A DNA stretch of 64,000 bases from contig DATGXK010000007.1 in the NCBI GenBank assembly GCA_035299025.1, forward strand, positions 1,240,001 to 1,304,000, given 5' to 3'. Source of the DNA: Leadbetterella sp035299025 (lineage in GTDB: Bacteria > Bacteroidota > Bacteroidia > Cytophagales > Spirosomataceae). Shown one piece after another: positions 24,945-34,558 of the stretch. The notes beneath the pieces are model-generated. The model did not search any database. It was not told where the DNA came from and saw only the letters and a list, made by a program, of their open reading frames with translations. Position 1 is the stretch's first letter. Each line of letters begins with the position of its first letter. Made by a program: the position numbers and the translations under genes.

Positions 24945-25256
24945 TTATGGTTCTAATCCAAGTTTTAAGTATTCTAGCGTTTTTCTGATTTCCTTTAGCC
25001 TTGTTACAACTTCCTCATTCACAGAAGTTTTGACTTCTCGGTGTTTTAGTTTCTCTTTTGCACCCTCCAAAGTAAAGCCTTCCTTGTTTATTAAATCTAC
25101 TATTTTCTGAAGTTTTTCTATATCTGCATGCGAATATTTTCGATTTTTACCTACTTTCTGAATATTCATCCTAAAACTTCGTACATAAAAATCTACCGTT
25201 GTAACCGGAATCTCCAATTGTTGTGCTACCTCATCTGTACTAAAAAATAATTTCAT
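24945..25256 (-). CDS. MerR-type helix-turn-helix regulator
   Basis: 103 residues from the ATG at 25256; an upstream in-frame TTG at 25283 would add nine residues. The MerR N-terminal winged helix is visible (KLFFSTDEVAQQLEIPVTTV, DFYVRSFRMNIQ, NRKYSHADIEKLQKIVDLI), followed by a helix (GFTLEGAKEKLKHRE) and a short C-terminal coil (VVTRLKEIRKTLEYLKLGL) that may dimerise. No metal-binding Cys are present, so it is not a metal sensor. It is located immediately upstream of dprA and may regulate the pair. Target unknown. Confidence 0.85.
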   Translation of the reverse strand: MKLFFSTDEVAQQLEIPVTTVDFYVRSFRMNIQKVGKNRKYSHADIEKLQKIVDLINKEGFTLEGAKEKLKHREVKTSVNEEVVTRLKEIRKTLEYLKLGLEP

Positions 25257-25437
25257 GCGATGAAAATCGGTTTTTTTCTCCAAAACTACAATTATTTCAT
25301 GAAGTTCGACACAATTGCTAAATTTTAGAGAAAAGCTGCAAAAAAAAATTAAAACCCAAAAGGTCTTTTGCTTTTTATATTAGAAAAAAATCCAGCCCTT
25401 TTTGAGGAATGGATTTCAATTTGCCTTCAAAATAAAA

Positions 25438-27807
25438 TTAAGCTCCGTATGGAATCCAGATATTCTTTATCTCAGAAGCATGTCTCAAGAATTCAGTACC
25501 TTCAGAGTGCTCGTTGTTCATCCAATCGCGGTATTTTCCATAGTCTACCCAAGTACGTTTCATATTTTCGGCTGAAAGACTTTCAATATCTTTTGAACCC
25601 TCTTTGCTTCCAAAATACCAAAGACCGTCTACATCATAATGTTTGGCTAATTCCTTGGCCAGGATTTCTTTTGGTCCTGTGATGATGTTGACAGTTCCTC
25701 CAGGAACATCTGAAGTATCAAGTATTTGATAAAAATCAGTAGCACTAAATGGTGCAGACTCTGAAGGAATAACAATTACACTATTTCCTAAGGCGATTGC
25801 AGGAATTACGGTTGAAACAAATGCCAAAAGCGGTGCTTCTTCCGGGCAAACGATTCCAATCACCCCAACTGGCTCTGGCATAGCCAATGTTACATTTCTT
25901 TGAATAGTTTGATGAGCCTGACCATCGTATTTATCAGCATGAGCGGCGTAAGTATAGATTCTGTCGATAGACTTTTCTACCTCAGCATCTGCGTCAGTTT
26001 TGCTATAACAACACATTTGAATCAATCTGTTTGAAAACTCTGCATTTCTGACCGACAAGTTTTCGGCTATATAATACAAAACTTGTGCTCTGGCGTGTCC
26101 AGTCATTTCTGCCCATTTGCCGTTTGCATGAGCGGCTTCTACCGCATTTCTGATGTCTTTTCGGCTTCCTTCTGGAGCCTCTCCAACTATTTCTCCTTGT
26201 GGATTTTTTATAGTCATGCTGTAACCACTGTCTGGTCGAGCCTGTTTGCCGCCAATATACATTTTGGCTGTACGGTCTATGCTATCTGTAATGGTTATTT
26301 TCGATTTTTGAACCGCAGGTTTTATCGGTTTATCTGAAAACTGTTCCTCAATACGAGGTTTCATATATTCAAAAAGGCCTTCCTTGCCGCCTTCTCGTCC
26401 AAAACCTGATTCTCTGTAGCCTCCAAATCCGGAACCAGCATCAAAAACGTTGGTGGAGTTTATCCAAACGGTGCCTGCTTTTACTTTTGGAGCAATATCT
26501 AAGGCCAAATTGATGTTTTCCGTCCAAATACTACATGCCAACCCATATCTTGTATTATTAGCTAATTTGATGGCTTCTTGGTGCGACCTGAAACTCATGG
26601 CTACCAAAACAGGTCCAAAAATTTCCTCTTGAGCAATGGTACTTGAAGGCGAAACATGAGTAAATAAGGTCGGGGGATAGAAACATCCGTCTTTAGGGCA
26701 TTCCCAACTAGGCTGCCACATTTGGTTTCCTTCAGCAATACCTTTTTGTACCAATTCGTCAATAGTTTTTACTTGAACTGGAGCCACAATGGCCCCAATA
26801 TCAATGCATTTGTCCATAGCATCACCGACACGCAGTTTTTCCATGCGGGCTTTTATTTTGTTATAAAGCTTGTCTTGAATGCTTTCCTGTACCAAAAGCC
26901 TCGAACCCGCACAGCACACCTGACCCTGATTAAACCAAATGGCGTCCACTATACCTTCAACAACAGAATCCAGATCTGCATCTTCAAAAACGATGAAAGG
27001 CGATTTACCTCCCAATTCCAAGGATACTTTTTTACCAGAGCCAGCGATGGCTTTTCTGATGATTTTGCCAACTTCAGTAGAGCCGGTGAAAGCAATCTTA
27101 TTTACATCTTTGTGATTCACCAAAGCTGCTCCAGTAGAGCCTGGACCTGTGATAATGTTTACAACTCCTTTGGGAAGACCCACATTTTGACATATTTCGG
27201 CAAACAAAAGTGCCGTCAAAGAAGTAAATTCAGCAGGTTTCAGAACCACAGTATTTCCCATGGCCAAGGCTGGAGCTATTTTCCATGAAAGCATCAAAAG
27301 TGGGAAATTCCAAGGTATAATCTGTCCAATTACACCAATTTCTTTGTAATCTTTTAGCTCGTTGTCCATCAATTGAGCCCAACCAGCATGGTGATAGAAG
27401 TGTCTAGCTACCAATGGGATATCTATGTCACGGGTTTCTCTAATGGGTTTTCCGTTGTCCAAGGCTTCCAATACAGCAAAAAGTCTGGAGTGCTTTTGGA
27501 TTTGGCGGGCTAGGGCATACAAATACCTCGCTCTTGCTCTTCCTCCAATTTTCACCCAATCTTTTAATGCTTTGTTGGCTGCGGCAACTGCCTCATTTAC
27601 ATCTCCTTCTGAAGCTTCGGCAATATTAGCCAAAACCTGCAGGTTTGAAGGATTGATGGTTTCAAAATGCTTCTCGGCTTTTTTCCATTCTCCGTTTATG
27701 AACAATTCAAAAGTTCTGTTATGTGCATCAAGAAATTCATTTGCTTGAGCTGCACTCTCGGGAGCTGGACCGTAAGCCATCGTGTTAAATATTTCTTTTA
27801 CTTTCAT
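25438..27807 (-). CDS. Two-domain aldehyde dehydrogenase (ALDH16-like)
   Basis: 789 residues, about 300 longer than a usual ALDH. The first ALDH domain (about 30-490) is complete: VVLKPAEFT, FTGSTEVGK, general base E264 in SLELGGKS and the nucleophile C298 in NQGQVCCAG. The second ALDH-like domain (about 505-789) repeats the cofactor and oligomerisation parts (MYIGGKQARPDSGYSMTIKN, EPVGVIGIVCPEEAPLLAFV) but ends before a catalytic Cys, so it should be non-catalytic. This arrangement is known from the ALDH16 family. It oxidises aldehydes with NAD(P)+. Position downstream of deoC suggests acetaldehyde as substrate. Confidence 0.85.
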   Translation of the reverse strand: MKVKEIFNTMAYGPAPESAAQANEFLDAHNRTFELFINGEWKKAEKHFETINPSNLQVLANIAEASEGDVNEAVAAANKALKDWVKIGGRARARYLYALARQIQKHSRLFAVLEALDNGKPIRETRDIDIPLVARHFYHHAGWAQLMDNELKDYKEIGVIGQIIPWNFPLLMLSWKIAPALAMGNTVVLKPAEFTSLTALLFAEICQNVGLPKGVVNIITGPGSTGAALVNHKDVNKIAFTGSTEVGKIIRKAIAGSGKKVSLELGGKSPFIVFEDADLDSVVEGIVDAIWFNQGQVCCAGSRLLVQESIQDKLYNKIKARMEKLRVGDAMDKCIDIGAIVAPVQVKTIDELVQKGIAEGNQMWQPSWECPKDGCFYPPTLFTHVSPSSTIAQEEIFGPVLVAMSFRSHQEAIKLANNTRYGLACSIWTENINLALDIAPKVKAGTVWINSTNVFDAGSGFGGYRESGFGREGGKEGLFEYMKPRIEEQFSDKPIKPAVQKSKITITDSIDRTAKMYIGGKQARPDSGYSMTIKNPQGEIVGEAPEGSRKDIRNAVEAAHANGKWAEMTGHARAQVLYYIAENLSVRNAEFSNRLIQMCCYSKTDADAEVEKSIDRIYTYAAHADKYDGQAHQTIQRNVTLAMPEPVGVIGIVCPEEAPLLAFVSTVIPAIALGNSVIVIPSESAPFSATDFYQILDTSDVPGGTVNIITGPKEILAKELAKHYDVDGLWYFGSKEGSKDIESLSAENMKRTWVDYGKYRDWMNNEHSEGTEFLRHASEIKNIWIPYGA

Positions 27808-27935
27808 TTCTATATTTTTTCTGCCAAAGTCGCTAAGAGCCTAAGGATTGGACTTTGTGTATTTCTTCAATTGATTTCAACTAGAAATCCGTCGACTGAT
27901 CAAAGCCGAAAGGAACAGATTTTACAACTGTGATT

Positions 27936-28889
27936 TCATGCCATAGCATGGCGATAACCTGCAGAATATCTGCCTGTTACGTAATGTTCTAGTTGACGTT
28001 CGATATCTCCCAAAAGGCTACTAGCTCCGAATCTAAATAGATTTGGTTGCAACCAATCGTCCCCTAATTCTTCTTTCATCAAAATGAGCCAATCTAAGGC
28101 TTGTTTTGCTTTCTGAATTCCGCCTGCTGGTTTATATCCTACTTTGATCCCTGTCAATTCTTGGTATTCTCGAATTGCTCTTATCATTACTAGACTTACT
28201 GGTAATGTTGCGTTTACAGCTTCTTTTCCGGTACTCGTTTTTATAAAATCTGAGCCGGCCATCATACTTACCCAGCTTGCTTTCGCTACCTTGGTGTAAG
28301 TCGGAATTTCGCCAGTCGCCAAAATAGTTTTCATGTGAGCATCACCACAAGCGGCTCTACAAGCTTTTACTTCATTGTAAAGTTCCTCCCATTTGGAGTT
28401 GATCACCAATTCTCGGCTGATGACAATATCAATTTCAGTAGCACCAGCTTCCACTGATTTTTTGATTTCCTCAACTTTCTGTTCAAAAGAAATTTTTCCA
28501 GCAGGAAATCCTGTTGACACGGTCGCAATTGGAATTCCAGAATTGCCCAAACTTCTTTTTGCATCTGCTATCATGTTGTGATAGACGCAAACCGCACCCG
28601 TGGTAATGTTGGCATCGGTCATTTCCATGGCTTCCAAAAGGTCTTTTCTGACTGGAGAAATGGCCTTGGCACAGAGACGTTCTACATTTCCCGCAGTGTC
28701 ATCGCCTGCCAAGGTTGTCAAATCTATGCATGAGATGGCTTTTAGCAACCATGCCGCTTGAAATTCCTTTTTTACAGTTCTTCGTCCACCCAAGCTGGCA
28801 GCTCTTCGTTCTACCGCCGAGCGATTGATGTTGATGTTTTCGAAGTATTTGGTGTCGAAGGGTATTCCTTCATTTCTGATTTCCATCAT
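27936..28889 (-). CDS. deoC: Deoxyribose-phosphate aldolase
   Basis: 317 residues, similar in length to the eukaryotic-type DERA group rather than the ~220-residue short bacterial group. It splits 2-deoxyribose-5-phosphate into glyceraldehyde-3-phosphate and acetaldehyde. The Schiff-base Lys is K217 in DFIKTSTGKEA and the second catalytic Lys is K253 in VGYKPAGGI; the early Asp lies in AISCIDLTTLAG. The start is an ATG-ATG pair. It lies between deoB (upstream) and the ALDH gene (downstream, 128 bases) on the same strand, so the three form a probable deoxynucleoside catabolic cluster. Confidence 0.95.
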   Translation of the reverse strand: MMEIRNEGIPFDTKYFENININRSAVERRAASLGGRRTVKKEFQAAWLLKAISCIDLTTLAGDDTAGNVERLCAKAISPVRKDLLEAMEMTDANITTGAVCVYHNMIADAKRSLGNSGIPIATVSTGFPAGKISFEQKVEEIKKSVEAGATEIDIVISRELVINSKWEELYNEVKACRAACGDAHMKTILATGEIPTYTKVAKASWVSMMAGSDFIKTSTGKEAVNATLPVSLVMIRAIREYQELTGIKVGYKPAGGIQKAKQALDWLILMKEELGDDWLQPNLFRFGASSLLGDIERQLEHYVTGRYSAGYRHAMA

Positions 28890-29032
28890 ATCTTAAAAAG
28901 ATAGTTTTTTGAATTCTTTATTTTTGTTTAAACGTTGTAGGAAGTTTAATTAATCCGTGAAAATCAGCGTTATTTTCAATATCAGTGAGGCAGCCGTTGC
29001 TGTCATCAGCGTGCCATTATTTAGCTAGAAAA

Positions 29033-30199
29033 TTAAACAATTAGACTTAAATAACTCTCTCCTTGTGTTTTATATTCTACTTGAAGATACTCGGCTACCG
29101 TTGCAGCGATATCGGCAAACGAATTTCTCACACCAAAATTAAGACCTTTTTTTATGTTTTTACCTATGTTTAGTATCGGAATGTATTCTCTCGTGTGGTC
29201 ATTTCCATGATGAGTCGGGTCGTTTCCGTGGTCAGCGGTTATGATGAGCAAGTCATCATCCTTTAAGTTTTCCAACATTTCAGGCAAATAACTGTCAAAT
29301 TCTTCCAGACATTTGGCATAACCTACCACATCTCTCCTATGCCCAAAAAGCATATCAAAATCTACCAAATTGGTAAATACAAAACTCTCATTTGGATTTT
29401 TGATAGCTACAATGGTTTCTTTGATTCCTTCTAAATTCGTGGCCGTTTTCTTGTATCTGGTTATTCCTTTTTTGTCAAAAATATCATTGATTTTGCCGAT
29501 AGCATAAACGCCTTTTCCACTTTCTTTCACCACATCCAGAACCGTTTCAGGCGGTAAAATAGCGTAATCTTTTCTTCTACTTGTCCTTTTATAATTTCCT
29601 GACTCTCCTTCAAAAGGCCGGGCTATTACTCTTCCTACTTCATATTCGTCCACCAACATTTCTCTGGCTATTTTGCAAATTTCGTATTGCCTAGCAATAG
29701 GTATAACACCTTCATGCATCGCAATCTGGAAAACAGAATCTGCTGATGTATACACAATTGGATAACCTGTTTTCACATGTTCATTGCCTAAATCGTCAAT
29801 AATGGCCGTGCCGGATGCAGAGATATTTCCCAAAGTTTTGGTACCTATAGCTTGTTCGAAACGTTCGATAAATTCTGTTGGAAATCCATTTTCGGTGAAA
29901 GTAGGGAAAGGTTTTTCGAGAATAATGCCCGAAATTTCCCAGTGGCCTGTAGTGGTGTCTTTGCCTGAAGAAACTTCGGCCGCCTTTCCAAAAGCAGCAG
30001 TAGGGCTATCTGTTTTGGCTAATTTGTTGCTTAAATCTATATTTCCTAGACCCAGTTTTACCAAGTTAGGTATCTGTAAATCAGGATATTGCTTGGCTAT
30101 ATGCCCTAAGGTATTGCTGCCTACATCGCCATATTTGGCGGCGTCTGGCAGTTCACCTATACCTACGCTGTCCAAAACGATTAATATTACTCTTTTCAC
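29033..30199 (-). CDS. deoB: Phosphopentomutase
   Basis: 388 residues, the normal length for the alkaline-phosphatase-superfamily DeoB. It interconverts (deoxy)ribose-1-phosphate and -5-phosphate. Motifs: metal-binding Asp in VILIVLDSVGIGELPD, phospho-acceptor Thr region SGKDTTTGHWEISG, the cap-domain sequence in the middle, LVDFDMLFGHRRD, and metal ligands ITADHGNDPTHHGNDHTREY. All expected residues are present. It would feed deoC, 143 bases downstream. That gap holds REP-like words (AATCCGTGAAAATCAGCG and TCAGCGTGCC). Confidence 0.97.
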   Translation of the reverse strand: MKRVILIVLDSVGIGELPDAAKYGDVGSNTLGHIAKQYPDLQIPNLVKLGLGNIDLSNKLAKTDSPTAAFGKAAEVSSGKDTTTGHWEISGIILEKPFPTFTENGFPTEFIERFEQAIGTKTLGNISASGTAIIDDLGNEHVKTGYPIVYTSADSVFQIAMHEGVIPIARQYEICKIAREMLVDEYEVGRVIARPFEGESGNYKRTSRRKDYAILPPETVLDVVKESGKGVYAIGKINDIFDKKGITRYKKTATNLEGIKETIVAIKNPNESFVFTNLVDFDMLFGHRRDVVGYAKCLEEFDSYLPEMLENLKDDDLLIITADHGNDPTHHGNDHTREYIPILNIGKNIKKGLNFGVRNSFADIAATVAEYLQVEYKTQGESYLSLIV

Positions 30200-30390
30200 T
30201 ATTTTGTTTGTTGAAGGAGTAAAAATAATGAATTTTATGTTTTGTGGTTACAATTATCTATTTCTGAGAATATAAGACAAGTGACAAACCAAGAATTTTT
30301 TCTTAAGCAAAATAAAAAAACATCGATTGAAAATATAATCTAAAAATTTAATATTAAATAACTTTTACACTTAATGACATCTTACTAATT

Positions 30391-31860
30391 TCATAATTTT
30401 ATATCCACCCTACCATTTTCTAATTTCAAAACCCCGCGAGGACATACCGCCGAACAAACTCCACAACCAACGCATGATGAACGTACTATATCTTCACCTT
30501 TTTGGGCATAGGCTCGCACATCAATGCCCATTTCGCAATAGGTAGAGCAATTACCACATGAAATGCATTGTGAGCCATTTGTGGTAATTCTAAATCTCGA
30601 CAACAGTTTTTGTTGAAATCCTAAAATGGCGGCCATAGGACAACCAAATCTGCACCAAACTCTACTGCCCAAAATAGGATAAAAACCAACGCCAACTACA
30701 CCACTGAAAGCCGCTCCAATGAAAAAGCCGTACCAAGAACGTAAAGTATAAGAATCTATAAAAAATACATTGGTATTACCGATAACCATATTGATGATTA
30801 AGAAAACTGAAATTATGCCTGATGCCCAATAAATACCTTTTCGTGCATCCAAGGCCAATTTTTTGTAGCCAATTTTGAAAATATACATACTAAATACTCC
30901 CAAAAACAGTATTACTCCAACCAAAAAGAGCTTGGGATCTATAGCTGCCTTTTCATTGATTAAAAATGAGTAAATAACCGCAACCGTAGTGATAAATACA
31001 AACAACAACACCGAATGAATCAACCATCGTTCTATTTTCCAGGCTTTTACGGATTTATCTGAAAGTTGACGAAACGAATCCCCAGCAGTTTCGGCCAAAC
31101 CACCGCAGCCACAAACCCAAGAACAATACCACCTTTTACCGAAAAAATATGTAAGTATGGGTGAGATTAAAAAAATCATTCCTATACCAAAGAATAGCAT
31201 AAACATCCCTAGATTTCCGCCGCCCAACATGGCCTTCAAGTGCCAATCTTCGAAGAAATAGTAGTTCAGTGGCCACATATTCTTGATATCTTTTGCAAAA
31301 TAATCCAAGTCAGGATTAAGTTTTGACAAAAACTCAGGCAATAAAAACGCAAATGCCAATTGAAAAAACATAACAGACAAAGTTCTGATTATCTGATAGT
31401 TGCTGTGGCGATATTTAAGAATAAATTTCACCCCAAAACCCAAAATGGCGACCGTGTAAAGGGTGCCATACACAAACCACTGACTTGCACCATGGCCATT
31501 TAAAGCGTAACTCAAAGGGTCAAAAAAGGCAACCAAACCTGTATTTCCTTCTTTATGGAGACCCAAATATTCTGGAAACCAATAGATTACAACATAAAAG
31601 GCGGTAAGAACAAAACCTAGAATCCAGGCCACTACTCCTTTTGAAGAAACACTTTTAAACCATACCTCATTGTTTTTTATACCTGATAATTCTCCGTTGT
31701 ATTCACCAAATGAATACACAACAATTCCAGCCAAAATCATACACAAAGAGGTGTATAACAAAGCTGAACCGTTCAAAAAATTGAAAAGTGCTGCTAGCAG
31801 AATTAGCATGCCGCCGAAACCTAAGCTTAAACCTGTCTTTTTACTTATATCCAAATTCAT
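30391..31860 (-). CDS. Membrane polyferredoxin (NapH/NosR-like)
   Basis: 489 residues. About ten hydrophobic segments are interleaved with two CX3C motifs, C246-SWV-C250 and C403-RFG-C407-P. A soluble C-terminal part has two 4Fe-4S ferredoxin motifs (C432, C435, C438, C442 and C463, C466, C469, C473-P). The CX3CP pattern plus ferredoxins is that of NapH/NosR-type membrane electron carriers. The first CX3C lacks the usual Pro (CGCGG follows). It should move electrons across or along the inner membrane, with unknown donor and acceptor. It is last in a three-gene operon behind an FAD/NAD oxidoreductase (12 bases) that may be its donor. No nap, nos or ccoG-type partners are near. Confidence 0.85.
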   Translation of the reverse strand: MNLDISKKTGLSLGFGGMLILLAALFNFLNGSALLYTSLCMILAGIVVYSFGEYNGELSGIKNNEVWFKSVSSKGVVAWILGFVLTAFYVVIYWFPEYLGLHKEGNTGLVAFFDPLSYALNGHGASQWFVYGTLYTVAILGFGVKFILKYRHSNYQIIRTLSVMFFQLAFAFLLPEFLSKLNPDLDYFAKDIKNMWPLNYYFFEDWHLKAMLGGGNLGMFMLFFGIGMIFLISPILTYFFGKRWYCSWVCGCGGLAETAGDSFRQLSDKSVKAWKIERWLIHSVLLFVFITTVAVIYSFLINEKAAIDPKLFLVGVILFLGVFSMYIFKIGYKKLALDARKGIYWASGIISVFLIINMVIGNTNVFFIDSYTLRSWYGFFIGAAFSGVVGVGFYPILGSRVWCRFGCPMAAILGFQQKLLSRFRITTNGSQCISCGNCSTYCEMGIDVRAYAQKGEDIVRSSCVGCGVCSAVCPRGVLKLENGRVDIKL

Positions 31861-31872
31861 AATTATCTATAT

Positions 31873-33144
31873 TTAAGCATTTTGTAGATTAAAGTTTCTT
31901 TTAATTTCTTTTTCATACTTCCTGAAAAACTCAGGGTCAAAATTGGCCTTGTCGAGATTGTTCATCACAACATCTACACTTTCTTTTCTGTCCAAAACCT
32001 TCTCAAAGAAATCCTGACGCATTCTTATTCCGAAGGTATTTATTCCTTCAAAAACTCTGTTTTCTTGGCTAAAAACTATTCTGACCGCTTTATTTTCTTT
32101 CTCCCAATAATATTCTTCTTGATATTCATTCAATTTAGCTGGTGCAAGTCCATAAGTTTGATATTCAATGTCAAAAAACTTAGCAGAGTTAAACCAATTT
32201 CCCGGATTATAGGCAGTTTTTTGTCCAGCCAATGTTTTCGCAAGGGTTTGTCCCATTATTTTTCCAGTGTACCAAACGGCTTCAATCGGCCTTCTTCCGG
32301 GCTGAGGCTGCTGAATTTCGGCACAATCACCGATGGCATAGATGTTGGTAATATTGGTTTGTAAAAATTCATTGACCAAAATGCCCTTATTCGTCTCCAC
32401 ACCAGAATTTTTAAGAAATGCTATATTAGGGCTAACTCCAACCGTTAACCCAACAAATTGACATTCAATACTTTCTCCCTCCGAAGTTATGATAGAATCC
32501 ACAGATTCCTTTCCTTTTATTTCTTTAAGTTCGGTCTTTAGTTTAAGTTGAATTCCGTGAGACAAAATATGCTTTTCAAGCATTCTGCCCTCATTTTCAG
32601 ATAAAACCATACTCCAAAAACTGTTCTCCCTGACCAAAAAAGTAACCTGAATACCTCTCGAATTCAGCATTTCGGCCAACTCTACTCCTATCAATCCACC
32701 TCCCACGACCACGGCCTTTTTGATTTTTGAAGAATATTTCTCCAAATATTCCAAATCTTGCTTGTGATACATGCCTGAAACCCCTTCTAAATCTTGTCCC
32801 GGCCAATTGTATTTATTTGGTTTAGAACCTGTTGCAATAACCAAATAGTCATAGGTGAGAATTCCACCTTTATCAAAAACGATTTCATTTTTTTCATGAA
32901 AAATAGCGTCAACCCTTCCTTTTTTAAGTGTTATATTGTTTTTCGCCCAAAAACTATTTTCGTAAGGTTGTGTATGTTCAAACTTCATGTGGCCCATAAA
33001 AACATACATCAATGCTGTGCGGGAAAAGAAATATTCTGACTCTTCTGAGACAACGGTTATCTCACAATCCGAAATCTTTCGAAGTTCTATTGCGGTGGTG
33101 ATTCCTGCCACACCATTGCCTATGATTACTATTTTTTTTGACAT
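31873..33144 (-). CDS. FAD-dependent NAD(P)H oxidoreductase
   Basis: 423 residues of the two-dinucleotide-binding-domain flavoprotein class (rubredoxin/ferredoxin or nitrite reductase-like). The FAD motif is IVIIGNGVAGITTAIEL (residues 5-21), with a second conserved motif DYLVIATGSKPN. NAD(P)H binding is at AVVVGGGLIGVELAEML (about 145-161), and the FAD-ribityl motif is IYAIGDCAE. There are no redox-active Cys pairs near FAD, so it is not a disulphide reductase. The C-terminal ~90 residues (EYYWEKENKAVRIVFSQENR) form an extra domain. It lies between a secreted-protein gene and the membrane polyferredoxin in one operon, so it may transfer electrons from NADH to the latter. The acceptor is not known. 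Confidence 0.88.
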   Translation of the reverse strand: MSKKIVIIGNGVAGITTAIELRKISDCEITVVSEESEYFFSRTALMYVFMGHMKFEHTQPYENSFWAKNNITLKKGRVDAIFHEKNEIVFDKGGILTYDYLVIATGSKPNKYNWPGQDLEGVSGMYHKQDLEYLEKYSSKIKKAVVVGGGLIGVELAEMLNSRGIQVTFLVRENSFWSMVLSENEGRMLEKHILSHGIQLKLKTELKEIKGKESVDSIITSEGESIECQFVGLTVGVSPNIAFLKNSGVETNKGILVNEFLQTNITNIYAIGDCAEIQQPQPGRRPIEAVWYTGKIMGQTLAKTLAGQKTAYNPGNWFNSAKFFDIEYQTYGLAPAKLNEYQEEYYWEKENKAVRIVFSQENRVFEGINTFGIRMRQDFFEKVLDRKESVDVVMNNLDKANFDPEFFRKYEKEIKRNFNLQNA

Positions 33145-33155
33145 ATAATTGTTAT

Positions 33156-33785
33156 TTAAATCCCAGAATCAGTTGTGACCTTTTCAGAGATAAAACGCAG
33201 CTCAATATTTTTAATCGGATTTTTTTTGATAACCCGCACAAGTTTCTGATTTTCATACACATACTTGTCAATGTTGTTTTCTATCTGACAAGTAAATGTA
33301 CCATCTTTATTCTTCTTTACGTTGTTGAATAGAGCATAATATTCAGCATAAAACTTCTGATTATTGGTTGGTTCATCAAAAAATAAACGACTTGAAGACC
33401 AAGTGATGTCTGAACTGATAGTTTTTTCAAATTCTTTCTTCTCTTGTTTCGATTTCACCTCATAAATTCCATTTTTCAAAGCAGTCGTCGTAAAAAAATC
33501 GCCCTTGTTTGAATTGACCTTTGCCTCAGAATAGACCAATCCGTTTTTATCAAACTGACTAATAACCTCGTATTTTATCTTTAATGTATAAACCAGTAAG
33601 TTCACCTTGACATCACTTTTTACATGGTATTTCACCACACCTTTACCCAACGTCTGTTTTGTTGCGTGCATCTCTCCCACTTTTATACCAGCAACTTCTA
33701 TAGCATATTTCTTGATTTCGGTAGAATTTTGACCATAAACCGAAAACGAAATAATCAATGCAAAAAGAAGAAATAGTCTGTTCAT
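33156..33785 (-). CDS. Secreted DUF6134-like protein
   Basis: 209 residues. Signal peptide MNRLFLLFALIISFSVYGQ followed by an all-beta domain (KKYAIEVAGIKVGEMHATKQ, VKYHVKSDVKVNLLVYTLKI, EVKSKQEKKEFEKTISSDIT). The sequence resembles the DUF6134 family of periplasmic proteins that often precede redox genes in Bacteroidota; assignment is tentative. It is the first gene of an operon with the FAD/NAD oxidoreductase (11-base gap) and the polyferredoxin. An extracytoplasmic partner in electron transfer or respiration is conceivable, but it shows no haem- or metal-binding motif. Confidence 0.6.
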   Translation of the reverse strand: MNRLFLLFALIISFSVYGQNSTEIKKYAIEVAGIKVGEMHATKQTLGKGVVKYHVKSDVKVNLLVYTLKIKYEVISQFDKNGLVYSEAKVNSNKGDFFTTTALKNGIYEVKSKQEKKEFEKTISSDITWSSSRLFFDEPTNNQKFYAEYYALFNNVKKNKDGTFTCQIENNIDKYVYENQKLVRVIKKNPIKNIELRFISEKVTTDSGI

Positions 33786-33902
33786 AATTTATGAAGTTTG
33801 AAAGTCCCAATCATAATTTAGCGAAAGTACGTAATTAAGCCGCAATCAGATTGTCATTTATGTTACAAAATATAATGTTTTAATTGTTTTTGCCTAGAGA
33901 AA

Positions 33903-34493
33903 ATGTCTAATTTGCTTTCAAAATTGCAAACTTTGAAACAAATCATTCTAATTCTCCTTTCTTTGGCACCCTCTCTTTGTAAATCACAAGAAAAGCCAAA
34001 TAGTTTAGTTTTTTGGGAAAATCTAAAAAATCAGTGTGGAAAATCGTACGTAGGTACACCCATTGCTGGAGCAGACAATGAGACTTTCAAAAACAAACGG
34101 CTGGTAATGCAAGTCATAAGTTGTCAAGAAAACGTCATCAAAATTCCATTTTATGTTGGAGAGGATAAATCCCGAACTTGGGTTTTCACTTTAAAAGGCG
34201 ATAAAATTGAACTAAAACACGACCACATACACGAAAATGGCGAACCAGACAAAGTAACGATGTATGGCGGCATAAGTTCAAATAGTGGACAGGCGGGCCT
34301 GCAGATGTTTCCTGCAGATGATGCAACTGCCAAAATGCTTCCATTAGCCGCAACAAATGTTTGGTGGGTGGAGCTCAACGATGATTTTTTCAGCTATAAT
34401 CTACGAAGAATTGGCTCCGATAGACTTTTTACCGTAAAATTTGACCTAAAAAATCCCATCCAAATCGACTGGAAACCTTGGGGTTGGAAATGA
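33903..34493 (+). CDS. Secreted hypothetical protein
   Basis: 196 residues. The N-terminus (LKQIILILLSLAPSLCKSQ) is a signal peptide after a short basic lead. The mature part contains WENLKNQCGKSYVGTPIAG, a GEDKSRTWVFTLKG strand pair, the His-rich HDHIHENGEPD and the C-terminal WWVELNDDFFSYNLRR. It resembles a widespread family of Bacteroidota and Proteobacteria secreted proteins of unknown function with a conserved HxH-type loop. No partner is adjacent: divergent from the redox operon and convergent with the symporter gene. Confidence 0.6.
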   Translation: MSNLLSKLQTLKQIILILLSLAPSLCKSQEKPNSLVFWENLKNQCGKSYVGTPIAGADNETFKNKRLVMQVISCQENVIKIPFYVGEDKSRTWVFTLKGDKIELKHDHIHENGEPDKVTMYGGISSNSGQAGLQMFPADDATAKMLPLAATNVWWVELNDDFFSYNLRRIGSDRLFTVKFDLKNPIQIDWKPWGWK

Positions 34494-34558
34494 ATTATTA
34501 AAGAGTTTTTTTTCGACCTTACATAACCTTAGCGTTTTTGCGAGAAAATGTTAAGGAC

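Noticed and set aside
26722..27288. 188-codon open frame opposite the ALDH gene
   Set aside because: It lies fully antisense to a well-supported gene; its composition reflects the complementary codons and shows no domain.
29784..30275. 163-codon plus-strand frame opposite deoB
   Set aside because: Antisense to an intact deoB with all motifs; no independent signal.
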